From the NCBI GenBank assembly GCA_964517005.1, contig CAZFAJ010000001.1, positions 40,284-104,283 on the forward strand: a stretch of DNA of 64,000 nucleotides. Direction: 5' to 3'. The notes beneath the pieces are model-generated. The model was given only the letters and a program-made list of their open reading frames with translations, was not told the DNA's origin and did not search any database. Positions 40,622 to 49,160 of this stretch are shown here, piece after piece. Position 1 is the first letter of the stretch. Every line of letters begins with the position of its first letter. This DNA comes from CAYVBJ01 sp964517005. GTDB taxonomy: Bacteria > Bacteroidota > Rhodothermia > Balneolales > Balneolaceae. A program made the translations under genes and the position numbers.

Positions 40622-43411
40622 TTAAAGATTGAAATTCAAGCCAAGAATAAAGGTTCGTGGCCTTGGAAAAAGATTATTGTCGATACCATTAAATACCTCG
40701 GGATCCAGCCCGCTGTAATTGGTGATAATAAATGCATTTTCAACTGTAGCAGAGAGTCGAACTGTACTTTCTGTGTTGAGCAAATTTTCAAAAGTATAAC
40801 CGACATTTATGTTATCCATTCTAAAGAAGGATGCATTTTCAACAAAAATATCAGAAAAAAATTGTGCATTTCTGAACCTTGTATCCAGAATATCTGTAGT
40901 TGAGTTGAATATAAATCCGAGAGGTGAAACCAGCTCATTTATAAAGAACTGAGAGTCTGTATTATTATAAACATAGTTTCCAACACTGGCTCTTCCTGAA
41001 AAGGAGGCATCCCAATTTTTATACTCAAATCGTGAGGAAACGCCCACGAGTACATCTGCCTGAGGACTTTGAAACCGAATCCGGTCACTGTCGTTAATCA
41101 CCCCGTCGCCATTTTGGTCAACATATACACCTTCAAGCGGATTTCCGTCTTCATCATATACCTGCTCAAGAACAAAGAAGGAATTTCTTGGAAAGTCAAC
41201 GCTGTGCACCTGGATCGTATTGCCAACTCCTCCCGAAATGCCTCCTACTTCAACACCCACAAAATCGGGACTTTGGACATTGGTTAATTTGCTAATGCGG
41301 TCGCGCGTCCATGTTGTATTGAAACTCATAGTCCAAAAGGTTTCCCTTTTGGAAATAATCCTGCCTGTAACACCGAATTCAATGCCTTGAACATCAAGTG
41401 TACCGATATTTGTCAGGATTCTGTTCGTAAAGTTGGATCCTGCCGGTACCGGAATTACATTTAAAAGATCAGTGGTTTCCTTGATAAAACCTTCAATTGT
41501 ACCTGTAACCCTGTTATTCAGGAAACCGTAATCCAGGCCTGCATTATAGGTTGTGGTTTCCTCCCACTTCAGATCACTGTTGAAACCTTCGGGCCTGAGT
41601 GTGTTGACAAATTCATCACCGAATTGCACCCGGGCATTGGGTTCACTGATGGTAAACCGAGCAAGGAATGGAAAGTTACCAACCCCGATATTCTGCTGTC
41701 CGGTTTCTCCCCAGCCGACACGAAGTTTTAACTCCGATAATACATCACTATTTGCTAAAAATCCTTCTTCATGCATTTTCCAGGCAACTGCTACCGAAGG
41801 AAAGAGGCCCCACCGGTTGTCTTGAGAAAACCTGGACGTACCATCACGACGAATAGTACCTGTAACCAGGTATTTATCCATAAAACTGTAGTTTAATCGA
41901 CCAAAAGCAGAAACCAGGAANNNNNNNNNNNNNNNNNNNNNNNNNNNNNNNNNNNNNNNNNNNNNNNNNNNNNNNNNNNNNNNNNNNNNNNNNNNNNNNN
42001 NNNNNNNNNNNNNNNNNNNNTAATCAAAACCAAGATTCAGGTTTGCATGTAAGCCTTCTACCCTGGGGACCTCCAAATCCAGCTGGACGTTACCGATTCC
42101 CCGGAAAACCACGGCATTGTCACTTGTTTGCTGTATTCGTGCAACAGGATTGGCCGGTGCAATTGTAATCGGGTTTCCCTGGGAATCCGTCCATGCAAAA
42201 AAACCATCGAAACGGCTACCCGGTTCACCCGGACGTACAGGTTGCGTTGGGTCAAACCTGATAGCTTCGCCTATTGCTGATTCAGCGGAGAAAAAATTAT
42301 CTTCACGCACACCTTTCAGATTGATATCCACCTTCAGGCGCTCATCAAAGAATGTCGGATTCAGAGCAAGTGATGTTGTCAGACGATCCAGTGAAGATCG
42401 TTCCAAAATACCATTGCTGCCTGTAAACCCAACAGAAAGCCTGTATGGCAGACTGATCTGGTCCATCGATCCGGTAACGCTTATGTTATGGTCCTGGGAG
42501 ATAGATCTGTCAAAAATCTGATCTTGCCAATCTGTGTTTTGATCTCCAAGCCTGTTTAAAGCGGACTCATCAAATTCTTCCGAGATGATTGTTCTAAGCT
42601 GATCTGCAGATAAAACATCTACCTGATTATGGTTGGTATTCATTGATGCTTTAAAGCTGTAATTAATCCTGGTAGGCTGTCCTTTCCGGCCTTTTTTCGT
42701 GGTAATAATAATTACTCCACCGGATGCCCTCGAGCCGTATATAGCGGTAGCAGATGCATCTTTGAGTACAGAGATTGATTCAATATCATTCGGATTGATT
42801 GAATTCAGAGGATCTCTGCTGCCTGCAATTCCGTCGTCACTAAGCGGTACGCCATCTATAACATATAAAGGCGCATTACTTGCTGATAAAGAAGAGCCAC
42901 CCCGGATCCTGACTTCCGGCCTGCTTCCCGGAGCTCCGTCGCCAGATGTAACATTTACTCCGGCGATTTTACCTTGAAACAGTTCCTGTGCAGATGTGAC
43001 GTTTCCCTGGTTGAAATCACGGGTATTAATTACATTTACAGAGCCGGTATTGTCTCCTTTTTGTTGAATCCCGTAACCGATTACAACAACACCTTCAAGT
43101 GTCTGTACATCAGGTTCCAGTTCTATGTTAATTGTTGTTCTGCCCTGAACGGGTACTTCCTGTCTGAGAAAACCGATAAAAGAAAATACCAGTGTATCCT
43201 GCAAGGAAGGCACTCGTAACGAGTATTCACCATCCAGATTTGTGGCTGTGCCAACTGTGGGCTGTCCTTTTACCACGATATTAACACCGGGCAGAGGATC
43301 AAGCGTTTCAGCATCAATGACAGTTCCTGAAACTGTATCCTGTGCCAATCCGGCTATAGGCAAGCATATAGCCAAAAAAAGAGTGAGTAGTATTGTTTTA
43401 AATGTTTCCAT
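40622..43411 (-). CDS. SusC/RagA family TonB-dependent outer-membrane transporter (interrupted by an assembly gap)
   Basis: SusC proteins are TonB-dependent barrels that import glycans together with the SusD cap. The signal peptide is METFKTILLTLFLAICLPIA followed by GLAQ. A carboxypeptidase-regulatory-like domain follows ('TVSGTVIDAETLDPLPGVNI'), then the plug with 'GVNVTSGDGAPGSRPEVRIR' and 'APLYVIDGVPL', and a long barrel ending 'PRPRTFILGLNFNL', with the terminal aromatic/hydrophobic pattern for BAM. The N run at 41921-42020 lies between 'LEVPRVEGLHANLNLGFD' and 'FLVSAFGRLNYSFMDKYLVT'. In related SusC proteins these segments are normally separated by well over 34 residues, so part of the barrel is missing from the sequence. 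The frame is the same on both sides. It is the first gene of the operon. Confidence 0.92.
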   Translation of the reverse strand: METFKTILLTLFLAICLPIAGLAQDTVSGTVIDAETLDPLPGVNIVVKGQPTVGTATNLDGEYSLRVPSLQDTLVFSFIGFLRQEVPVQGRTTINIELEPDVQTLEGVVVIGYGIQQKGDNTGSVNVINTRDFNQGNVTSAQELFQGKIAGVNVTSGDGAPGSRPEVRIRGGSSLSASNAPLYVIDGVPLSDDGIAGSRDPLNSINPNDIESISVLKDASATAIYGSRASGGVIIITTKKGRKGQPTRINYSFKASMNTNHNQVDVLSADQLRTIISEEFDESALNRLGDQNTDWQDQIFDRSISQDHNISVTGSMDQISLPYRLSVGFTGSNGILERSSLDRLTTSLALNPTFFDERLKVDINLKGVREDNFFSAESAIGEAIRFDPTQPVRPGEPGSRFDGFFAWTDSQGNPITIAPANPVARIQQTSDNAVVFRGIGNVQLDLEVPRVEGLHANLNLGFDXXXXXXXXXXXXXXXXXXXXXXXXXXXXXXXXXXFLVSAFGRLNYSFMDKYLVTGTIRRDGTSRFSQDNRWGLFPSVAVAWKMHEEGFLANSDVLSELKLRVGWGETGQQNIGVGNFPFLARFTISEPNARVQFGDEFVNTLRPEGFNSDLKWEETTTYNAGLDYGFLNNRVTGTIEGFIKETTDLLNVIPVPAGSNFTNRILTNIGTLDVQGIEFGVTGRIISKRETFWTMSFNTTWTRDRISKLTNVQSPDFVGVEVGGISGGVGNTIQVHSVDFPRNSFFVLEQVYDEDGNPLEGVYVDQNGDGVINDSDRIRFQSPQADVLVGVSSRFEYKNWDASFSGRASVGNYVYNNTDSQFFINELVSPLGFIFNSTTDILDTRFRNAQFFSDIFVENASFFRMDNINVGYTFENLLNTESTVRLSATVENAFIITNYSGLDPEVFNGIDNNLFPRPRTFILGLNFNL
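41921..42020. other. Assembly gap (100 N) inside the SusC-like gene
   Basis: Exactly 100 N. The flanking sequences show no shared end, unlike the two other gaps, so this is probably a real gap whose size was set to a default. Because the reading frame matches on both sides as written, the missing length is likely to be 1 more than a multiple of 3. Confidence 0.9.
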
Positions 43412-43688
43412 GATTTAAAGAATTTTGGGTTGCTTTTAATACTCAGTTTAAAAAACGGGTATAATTTTGTTTGATCGATAATTTTCTATTACTCGTTTTA
43501 AATCCATATTAACTATTGAAATAATTATTATAGTTTTTATACTCTTATATCTTTAATTGGTGTAAAAAAATTTTAAGGATGGAGTATTTACTTAAAATCC
43601 TGTTTCCTTATCAGATGTATATAGTCTTTTTTTAACACCTCGTTAATTTAAAACTTTAAAATTAGCGCTGTACATAAGCAGCACTGTA

Positions 43689-43702
43689 TGTAAGCGCTTA
43701 CG
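43689..43702. promoter_or_regulatory. LacI-family-type operator upstream of the susC-susD-susE operon
   Basis: TGTAAGCGCTTACG contains the perfect 12-bp palindrome GTAAGCGCTTAC, with the central CG of LacI/GalR-family operators (compare cre sites of CcpA and maltose repressor sites). It lies about 280 bases upstream of the susC start, in a 601-base space (43412-44012) between susC and the DUF5686 gene that holds no other gene. A related half-repeat CTGTACATAAGCA (43668-43680) precedes CTGTATGTAAGCG (43684-43696) at 16-base spacing. A second copy at 43844-43857 is part of the duplicated gap flank and probably not real. No LacI-type gene is in the window. Confidence 0.6.
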
Positions 43703-43707
43703 CTTTT

Positions 43708-43807
43708 NNNNNNNNNNNNNNNNNNNNNNNNNNNNNNNNNNNNNNNNNNNNNNNNNNNNNNNNNNNNNNNNNNNNNNNNNNNNNNNNNNNNNNNNNNNNN
43801 NNNNNNN
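43708..43807. other. Assembly pseudo-gap (100 N) flanked by a 55-bp duplication
   Basis: The 55 bases before the N run (43653-43707) are identical to the 55 bases after it (43808-43862). Together with the same pattern at 60613 this points to two contigs that overlap by a k-mer of 55 and were joined with default Ns instead of being merged. The true sequence probably lacks the Ns and one copy. Confidence 0.85.
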
Positions 43808-44012
43808 ACTTTAAAATTAGCGCTGTACATAAGCAGCACTGTATGTAAGCGCTTACGCTTTTATAATGTTATCCACTTTTTAACTGAAAGTCAACATTTT
43901 TTTACTACCGAGAACGAAGTTAAAGGGAATCCCAAAAGCATAATTTGCGACTCTATTCGGGGTTCGATATGTACTGAATACCGTTACAGCTAATTAGTTG
44001 TAATGAGTACAT

Positions 44013-46523
44013 TTAAAAAATAAGTATAAAACCGATTCTCTCTCCGTCATCACCGGCCAGACGAATTGCACTCTCGATTTTAAACATACCAAATATTTGG
44101 CTTAGCGCAAATCCAACTTCAACCTGTTCACGAACATTGACAGACCAGGGTGTAACCGGGGAAAGTCCGCTTTGGTTATCTGTGAAACCGAGAGCCGTGT
44201 GGAGTCGTAACTGCATACCGCTCTGCCGGATCGCTTTGAATGGAAACATTCTGACAAAAGAGGAACCAAGCAGATAATCAAATCGTGCAACACTTACTTT
44301 ATTTCCGATCGATTCATTGAATTCCAAAGAGACAAACGGCCTTCTGCGGGTAAAATCATCCACCATAAAACCATTTTTACCAAACTGCATCTGCCCGGGC
44401 AACGGATTATCTGAACCGCCAACATATATTTCTGTTACAAAAAACTGTGATGCAAATACCGGCAGCCTGAATCCAAACGAGCTTCTGTATTTGAAATAGG
44501 TAAAGGTATCATCTCCTGCTCCAAAAGACGGATCACTCCAATAGGCCAGCTGATCGGTAAACCATCCAAACTTACGTACATCATAATCCCTGAACACCCC
44601 TACTCTTGTAAACGGCCTGCTATCAAAGTGTAAATGAAATTCAAACCCGGCAAACTCTCCTTCATTAAATCCTGTCACTTCCTCAGGGTCTCCCGGGGTA
44701 ATTCCGATATTTGTATTTCTGTTAAAATCTACCCTTTCATCAGAACCGCCCACATCAAAACTTTTAAACCAGGAATGAGGTGCAACCACTGGTAAAAAAC
44801 GATGATCCTCCCTCATATAACCTGCCCTGAAAAAGAAGTCGCGGTCAAAACGCAGACGAAGGCCGGCTCTGTAACCCTGTCTCTCAAAATAATTGTGTAT
44901 ATCTCTGCCGGTCATACCAACTATCATAGTATTCCGCAGTTCATCAACATTCAAAGGGTTGTTATTATATTCGTAGTCGGCAAATTGAATGGCAAGACGC
45001 CTGTAATAACTGCCTTCAATTGCCAGAGGGGTTCCGGGTATAAACTGCATCATCTCAAGGTAATATCGCCAATCCTTTGCACCGGGATCCGTTGCATACC
45101 CAACCGATCCTTTGTAGAAATAATTTTCCTGTATATCGGGAGTTCTCAAACCCAGACCTACGTAATTACCCTCCACCCTGTTTAATCTATAGAAATCTGA
45201 AATATTTGTAATATACGATCGCCTCAATATATTCGGTGCATTTAAATAGGCACTTAAAAAAGCCATTCCGGTATTCACCACCGATCGTTCTTTACTATAA
45301 GATTGTGCTTTTTGAAGCTCTTCAGACTCCTTCAATGTAGCAAGGTTCAGAGCATCATCCCAGTATTCCTCATTTTTCTGATCTGCATCTCCTGCTATGA
45401 TTTTTCCTGAAAGGGGTATATCATCTTTTGAAAAAGAATTGCTGTTGATTTTATAACCGGTATAATTCCAAACATCCCGGTAAAACCAGTTTTTATTTAA
45501 ACCCAAAATACCTACCCTGGCTTCAATTTCTGTCCGGTCCGGCAGCCAGTAATCATCTGTTTTTTCAAAACGCTGAAAATATTTGAAATTACTGATTGAA
45601 TAGAGCCCCGCAAAAACATCAGCAGCTTCATTCAGAACCAGGTCCATCCCGATAATACCATCCGCATCATCATTTACAAAAACTGATCCCTCAAACAGCG
45701 GGATTTTATTTGATGTGGGTTTTACCATGATTTCAGTGGTGCCCCCTGGCCAGTCTGAACCGGCAGGACGGTCACTCAGATCATAAAACCTGTCTGCATC
45801 TGATGAAACAGGGCCAATTACGGTAATTATCTCCGATAAAATATTCAGCTGAACTTTTTCTTCATTAAGATTCAGAGGTTCTCCGTTTGTTGTAAGAATA
45901 TCATACTCAGAAAAGAAATTGTCAGACGACCGGCGGGCCACTACTTTTTCCGCATATCGTTTGGGCGCAACAAACATCTGCCTGATTACCCTTTCAGCAA
46001 AAGCGATTGCTTCTGCTGAATCAGGTAAGGATTGTACATTGTTTTTCTCAATTTCATACACAAGGGCCAGTTTGTGAACATTGGCTTCGTAGTTTTTCAG
46101 TGCTTTCTTTCTCTCTTCCCGGATCTTTGCCAGCTCTCTGATTCTTCTTTGAACCCGATCCGATCTCACAATAACAGCGTCACCTTCAATTTGTGTTGAC
46201 ACCAGGAAAAAATTCTGTACATTTTCGCTGCCGGGTGATACAGAAACTGAAACTGTATCCGGTTTGTATCCAATAAAAGTTGCGATCAAAGTATAATCAC
46301 CCGGTTCGATGTTCAGCCTGTAAAACCCATCTTTGTCTGTGCTGGTTCCGCGCTGGCTCCCTTCAATAATGATATTGGCTCCGGGCAGCAATTCTCCTGT
46401 GTCACTATCCCTGACGAACCCGGTAAGTTTCTCACTGTTTTGTCCGTTTGCGTCATTTATCTGCAAAAGAAAGAAGAAGAAAAAAAATAAAACAGGCTTT
46501 TTTTTAACGTAAAATTTTCGCAT
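44013..46523 (-). CDS. DUF5686-type outer-membrane protein with carboxypeptidase-regulatory-like domain
   Basis: I start this at ATG 46523; the frame could begin one codon earlier at TTG. A signal peptide (MRKFYVKKKPVLFFFFFFLL) precedes a CarboxypepD_reg-like beta-sandwich ('LTGFVRDSDTGELLPGANII', 'DKDGFYRLNIEPGDYTLIAT'). A long region typical of DUF5686 proteins follows and should form an outer-membrane barrel ('RFEKTDDYWLPDRTEIEARV', 'NFFYKGSVGYATD'-type strands, 'FRAGYMREDHRFLP', ending 'IRLAGDDGERIGFILIF'). The middle 'RIRELAKIREERKKALKNYE' helix precedes it. DUF5686 proteins are common in Bacteroidota and are structurally barrel-like, but their cargo is unknown. It lies upstream of susC in the same direction, with the operator region between them, so it may not belong to the glycan operon. 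Confidence 0.85.
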   Translation of the reverse strand: MRKFYVKKKPVLFFFFFFLLQINDANGQNSEKLTGFVRDSDTGELLPGANIIIEGSQRGTSTDKDGFYRLNIEPGDYTLIATFIGYKPDTVSVSVSPGSENVQNFFLVSTQIEGDAVIVRSDRVQRRIRELAKIREERKKALKNYEANVHKLALVYEIEKNNVQSLPDSAEAIAFAERVIRQMFVAPKRYAEKVVARRSSDNFFSEYDILTTNGEPLNLNEEKVQLNILSEIITVIGPVSSDADRFYDLSDRPAGSDWPGGTTEIMVKPTSNKIPLFEGSVFVNDDADGIIGMDLVLNEAADVFAGLYSISNFKYFQRFEKTDDYWLPDRTEIEARVGILGLNKNWFYRDVWNYTGYKINSNSFSKDDIPLSGKIIAGDADQKNEEYWDDALNLATLKESEELQKAQSYSKERSVVNTGMAFLSAYLNAPNILRRSYITNISDFYRLNRVEGNYVGLGLRTPDIQENYFYKGSVGYATDPGAKDWRYYLEMMQFIPGTPLAIEGSYYRRLAIQFADYEYNNNPLNVDELRNTMIVGMTGRDIHNYFERQGYRAGLRLRFDRDFFFRAGYMREDHRFLPVVAPHSWFKSFDVGGSDERVDFNRNTNIGITPGDPEEVTGFNEGEFAGFEFHLHFDSRPFTRVGVFRDYDVRKFGWFTDQLAYWSDPSFGAGDDTFTYFKYRSSFGFRLPVFASQFFVTEIYVGGSDNPLPGQMQFGKNGFMVDDFTRRRPFVSLEFNESIGNKVSVARFDYLLGSSFVRMFPFKAIRQSGMQLRLHTALGFTDNQSGLSPVTPWSVNVREQVEVGFALSQIFGMFKIESAIRLAGDDGERIGFILIF

Positions 46524-46657
46524 CAAACCGTCTGCATCTGTCTGAAAATATTTGGAGTATTGAGATTACTTTTTAAAGTAAAATTTATTGCACAAATGTA
46601 GCATTTTAACATCTGAAATTAGTGTAAAAACTATCACAAAATTAAATAATTCAGAGA

Positions 46658-47275
46658 TTACAAGTTTAGGTTGAGTTTTACGCTTTCATATTTTTTTAAC
46701 CACACAGGAACAGCAACGGACAATAGAAAACAGACGACTCCCACGAAAATAAATACCATCGCAATAGTTTTATCATAGTTTAAGAGATTCCACTGATACA
46801 AAAGATTGTACCAATCGTGAGATTCCTTTCCCAAATTCCCAATCAGGGGCAGCTGCCTTGCACTACCATCTGCTGCATAAAAAGCGACACTTAACCATGC
46901 AGAGCCAAGCAGATAAAATCCAAATTGTACACCTTTTTGAATTTTATTGAACCAAAAGTAGAACAAAATCAGTGAGCAGAGAATCAGTTCATTCAGTGAT
47001 CCTCCAAGAATGGTGAGTGTCCTGTTCCCAAGCAAGCCAAAAAAAGTATGTCCCGCCTCATGAACAAGAAGAAGAAAATTTCGAATAAAAAAATTTTCGA
47101 TGCTTACGGGAAAAGGAAAATCATATGAGATACTAAAAAAGATGTTGAACCGAATCGTCCGGTAGGCCTGATGTAAATGAAAAAAAATAAAGGGAATAAG
47201 AAAAATAGAGAGCCACCATTTTTTGAAACCCTTCATCCAGTCATACTCTGAAATTCTACTGCCAAATGCATTCAT
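46658..47275 (-). CDS. Membrane protein with HEAGH zinc-peptidase-like motif
   Basis: This 205-residue protein has about five hydrophobic segments (WWLSIFLIPFIFFHL; FLLLVHEAGHTFFGLLG; LNELILCSLILFYFWF; VQFGFYLLGSAWLSVAFYAA; MVFIFVGVVCFLLSVAV). The second carries HEAGH, the HExxH zinc site of membrane-embedded M50-type and M50B-like peptidases. The later 'FYAADGSARQLPLIGN' could supply the Asp ligand, as in the LDG/xDG motif of that group. The N-terminus is cytosolic-looking and basic. I do not recognise a named family. A peptidase role is possible, but single-motif membrane proteins of this kind are often uncharacterised. Confidence 0.65.
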   Translation of the reverse strand: MNAFGSRISEYDWMKGFKKWWLSIFLIPFIFFHLHQAYRTIRFNIFFSISYDFPFPVSIENFFIRNFLLLVHEAGHTFFGLLGNRTLTILGGSLNELILCSLILFYFWFNKIQKGVQFGFYLLGSAWLSVAFYAADGSARQLPLIGNLGKESHDWYNLLYQWNLLNYDKTIAMVFIFVGVVCFLLSVAVPVWLKKYESVKLNLNL

Positions 47276-47533
47276 TATTTTTTGTTTCTGTTACGTTTAT
47301 CTTTCTTGTCCATGAAAATTTCGTGTTAGGTGTTTCATCTCACACATTCCGACTAAAAAATAAATAGCTATTGGCCGATTTTGTTTCCAAACGCTACACG
47401 TTATAAATGGTTTTTAGTGTTTTTGTAATTAAAAATGCATCATAGACTTATAAACAGATTCTTAATTTTATTGTAACAGACCTGATATTCGGTTCTCTTG
47501 TTTTAGGTATTAAGAATTATTACAGGGGAATAA

Positions 47534-49138
47534 ATGCAGTCTAAACTTACTGATTCACAAATATACGGACAATCGATATCATCAGGCAATGCGTCAGGCC
47601 TTGAACCATACAATGGCCCATGGACAAAAAAAGAGGCCTCTCATCTTACCCGAAGAACACACTTTGGAGTAAAAACCAATGACATAAATTTTTTAAGAAG
47701 TTTCAGTGATGCAGAAACTGCTGTTAACACACTCGTGGAAAATGCAATATCTGCTCCCCTTCCTGACGATCCCCAATGGTTCACTAACGGGTTATCCGGA
47801 AGTGTGCTGGATGTTTATGACATACAATTCCGATGGATGGACCAGATGTACAACAGTGGCTTGCTTGAACGTATGATTCTTTTCTGGAGTAATCATTTTG
47901 CAGTCTCATATAGTAATATGAATGCGTTGCCTGAAAAAGCCAGCGGCAGTTATGCAAACCACATGTATAAGTACTGGAAACTACTGCATCAGAACAGTTT
48001 TGGAAATTTCCGAAATTTTGTTTCGGACGTGAGTAAAAACTCTGCGATGCTCTACTATCTGAACAATTATAACAACCGCGCCGGGCAGCCCAATGAAGAT
48101 TTTGCAAGAGAACTTATGGAGCTCTTTACCATGGGTGAAAAGAATAAAAATGGTACAGACAACTATTCAGAAAACGATGTAAAAGAAGTAGCTCGTGCGG
48201 TCACAGGCTGGAGAGTAAATGACAATACGTTAAGCGGATTTTTTGATGCTAACAGACATGATTCAGCTTCAAAAACAATTTTTGGTAAAACGGATATTTT
48301 TAATCTCGAAGGAGTAATCAACCTGATCTTTGAGGATCGTGCTGAGGAAACTGCCTGGTTTATTTGCAGAAAACTGTATGTTTATTTCGTCAGTGCAGAG
48401 CCGGATGAAGATATCATCAACCAACTTGCCGTTTATTTTCTTGATCAGAATTTTGACGTAGCAGCGGTACTAAAAAAACTACTTGGCAGCGCTCATTTCT
48501 ATGAAGAGCGTTTTATGGGTTCCAGGATTAAAAGTCCGATCGAAGCCTTCATGAGTTATTTACGAGAGCTTGAGGTGACGCCCAATACTCAGATAAAAGA
48601 GTATATCAGGCTTCGAATGCAGGAGTCGAATGAAGAACTACTGCGCCCTGAAACTGTATTCGGCTGGGATGGTTACAATCCACCCGGCTCCGATGGTGTT
48701 CCAGGGCATTTCACATGGCTGAACACAAACCTGATGCCATCAAGATGGGATAATTTCACAGATCTGATTAGCGGAAACAATGTTTCATCCGGCCGGTATG
48801 ATCCAATTAATATCGCCCAGAAAATTTCAAACCCCTCCGATCCTTTTGCACTGGCTGAAGATCTTGCAAAACACCTGATTGCACTTCCTCTCGATCAGGT
48901 AGATATCAGAGAAGTAGAGGATGATTTTGCCGGAAATCCGGAACTTGCACCTGATGTATCATCATTTCCGGATTACAAAGTAAATCTTACAAAAGTTTTG
49001 CTTGGCAATATTCCCTGGTATGAATGGACGGCCGGCACCGACAACCAGGGAAATCTCTTCTTTAATGAAACATTTGCTGAAAACCTGCGCCAGTATATTT
49101 CCTATTTACATCAGCTGCCTGCATATCAGCTAATATAA
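47534..49138 (+). CDS. DUF1800 family protein
   Basis: This 534-residue protein carries the DUF1800 core: 'KKEASHLTRRTHFGV', 'LLERMILFWSNHFAVSYSNM', 'NYNNRAGQPNEDFARELMEL', 'DVKEVARAVTGWRVNDN' and 'WDGYNPPGSDG'. DUF1800 proteins are large, mostly helical and of unknown reaction, and are usually encoded beside a DUF1501 protein, as here. A good AGGGG-type ribosome site lies before the ATG at 47534. No clear signal peptide is seen at the N-terminus (MQSKLTDSQIYGQS), which is odd because its partner is plainly exported. It is the first gene of a four-gene plus-strand unit with the DUF1501 gene 22 bases behind. Confidence 0.88.
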   Translation: MQSKLTDSQIYGQSISSGNASGLEPYNGPWTKKEASHLTRRTHFGVKTNDINFLRSFSDAETAVNTLVENAISAPLPDDPQWFTNGLSGSVLDVYDIQFRWMDQMYNSGLLERMILFWSNHFAVSYSNMNALPEKASGSYANHMYKYWKLLHQNSFGNFRNFVSDVSKNSAMLYYLNNYNNRAGQPNEDFARELMELFTMGEKNKNGTDNYSENDVKEVARAVTGWRVNDNTLSGFFDANRHDSASKTIFGKTDIFNLEGVINLIFEDRAEETAWFICRKLYVYFVSAEPDEDIINQLAVYFLDQNFDVAAVLKKLLGSAHFYEERFMGSRIKSPIEAFMSYLRELEVTPNTQIKEYIRLRMQESNEELLRPETVFGWDGYNPPGSDGVPGHFTWLNTNLMPSRWDNFTDLISGNNVSSGRYDPINIAQKISNPSDPFALAEDLAKHLIALPLDQVDIREVEDDFAGNPELAPDVSSFPDYKVNLTKVLLGNIPWYEWTAGTDNQGNLFFNETFAENLRQYISYLHQLPAYQLI

Positions 49139-49160
49139 AGCAAAACCCGAATCATATATT

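Noticed and set aside
43648..43839. Minus-strand reading frame running through the N run near the susC promoter
   Set aside because: It consists of Ns and of the duplicated 55-bp flank, so it has no biological meaning.
43971..44010. Possible terminator downstream of the DUF5686 gene (GTACT...AGTAC with TTACAGCT/AGTTGTAA)
   Set aside because: The stem is imperfect and weak, and no T run follows on the minus strand.
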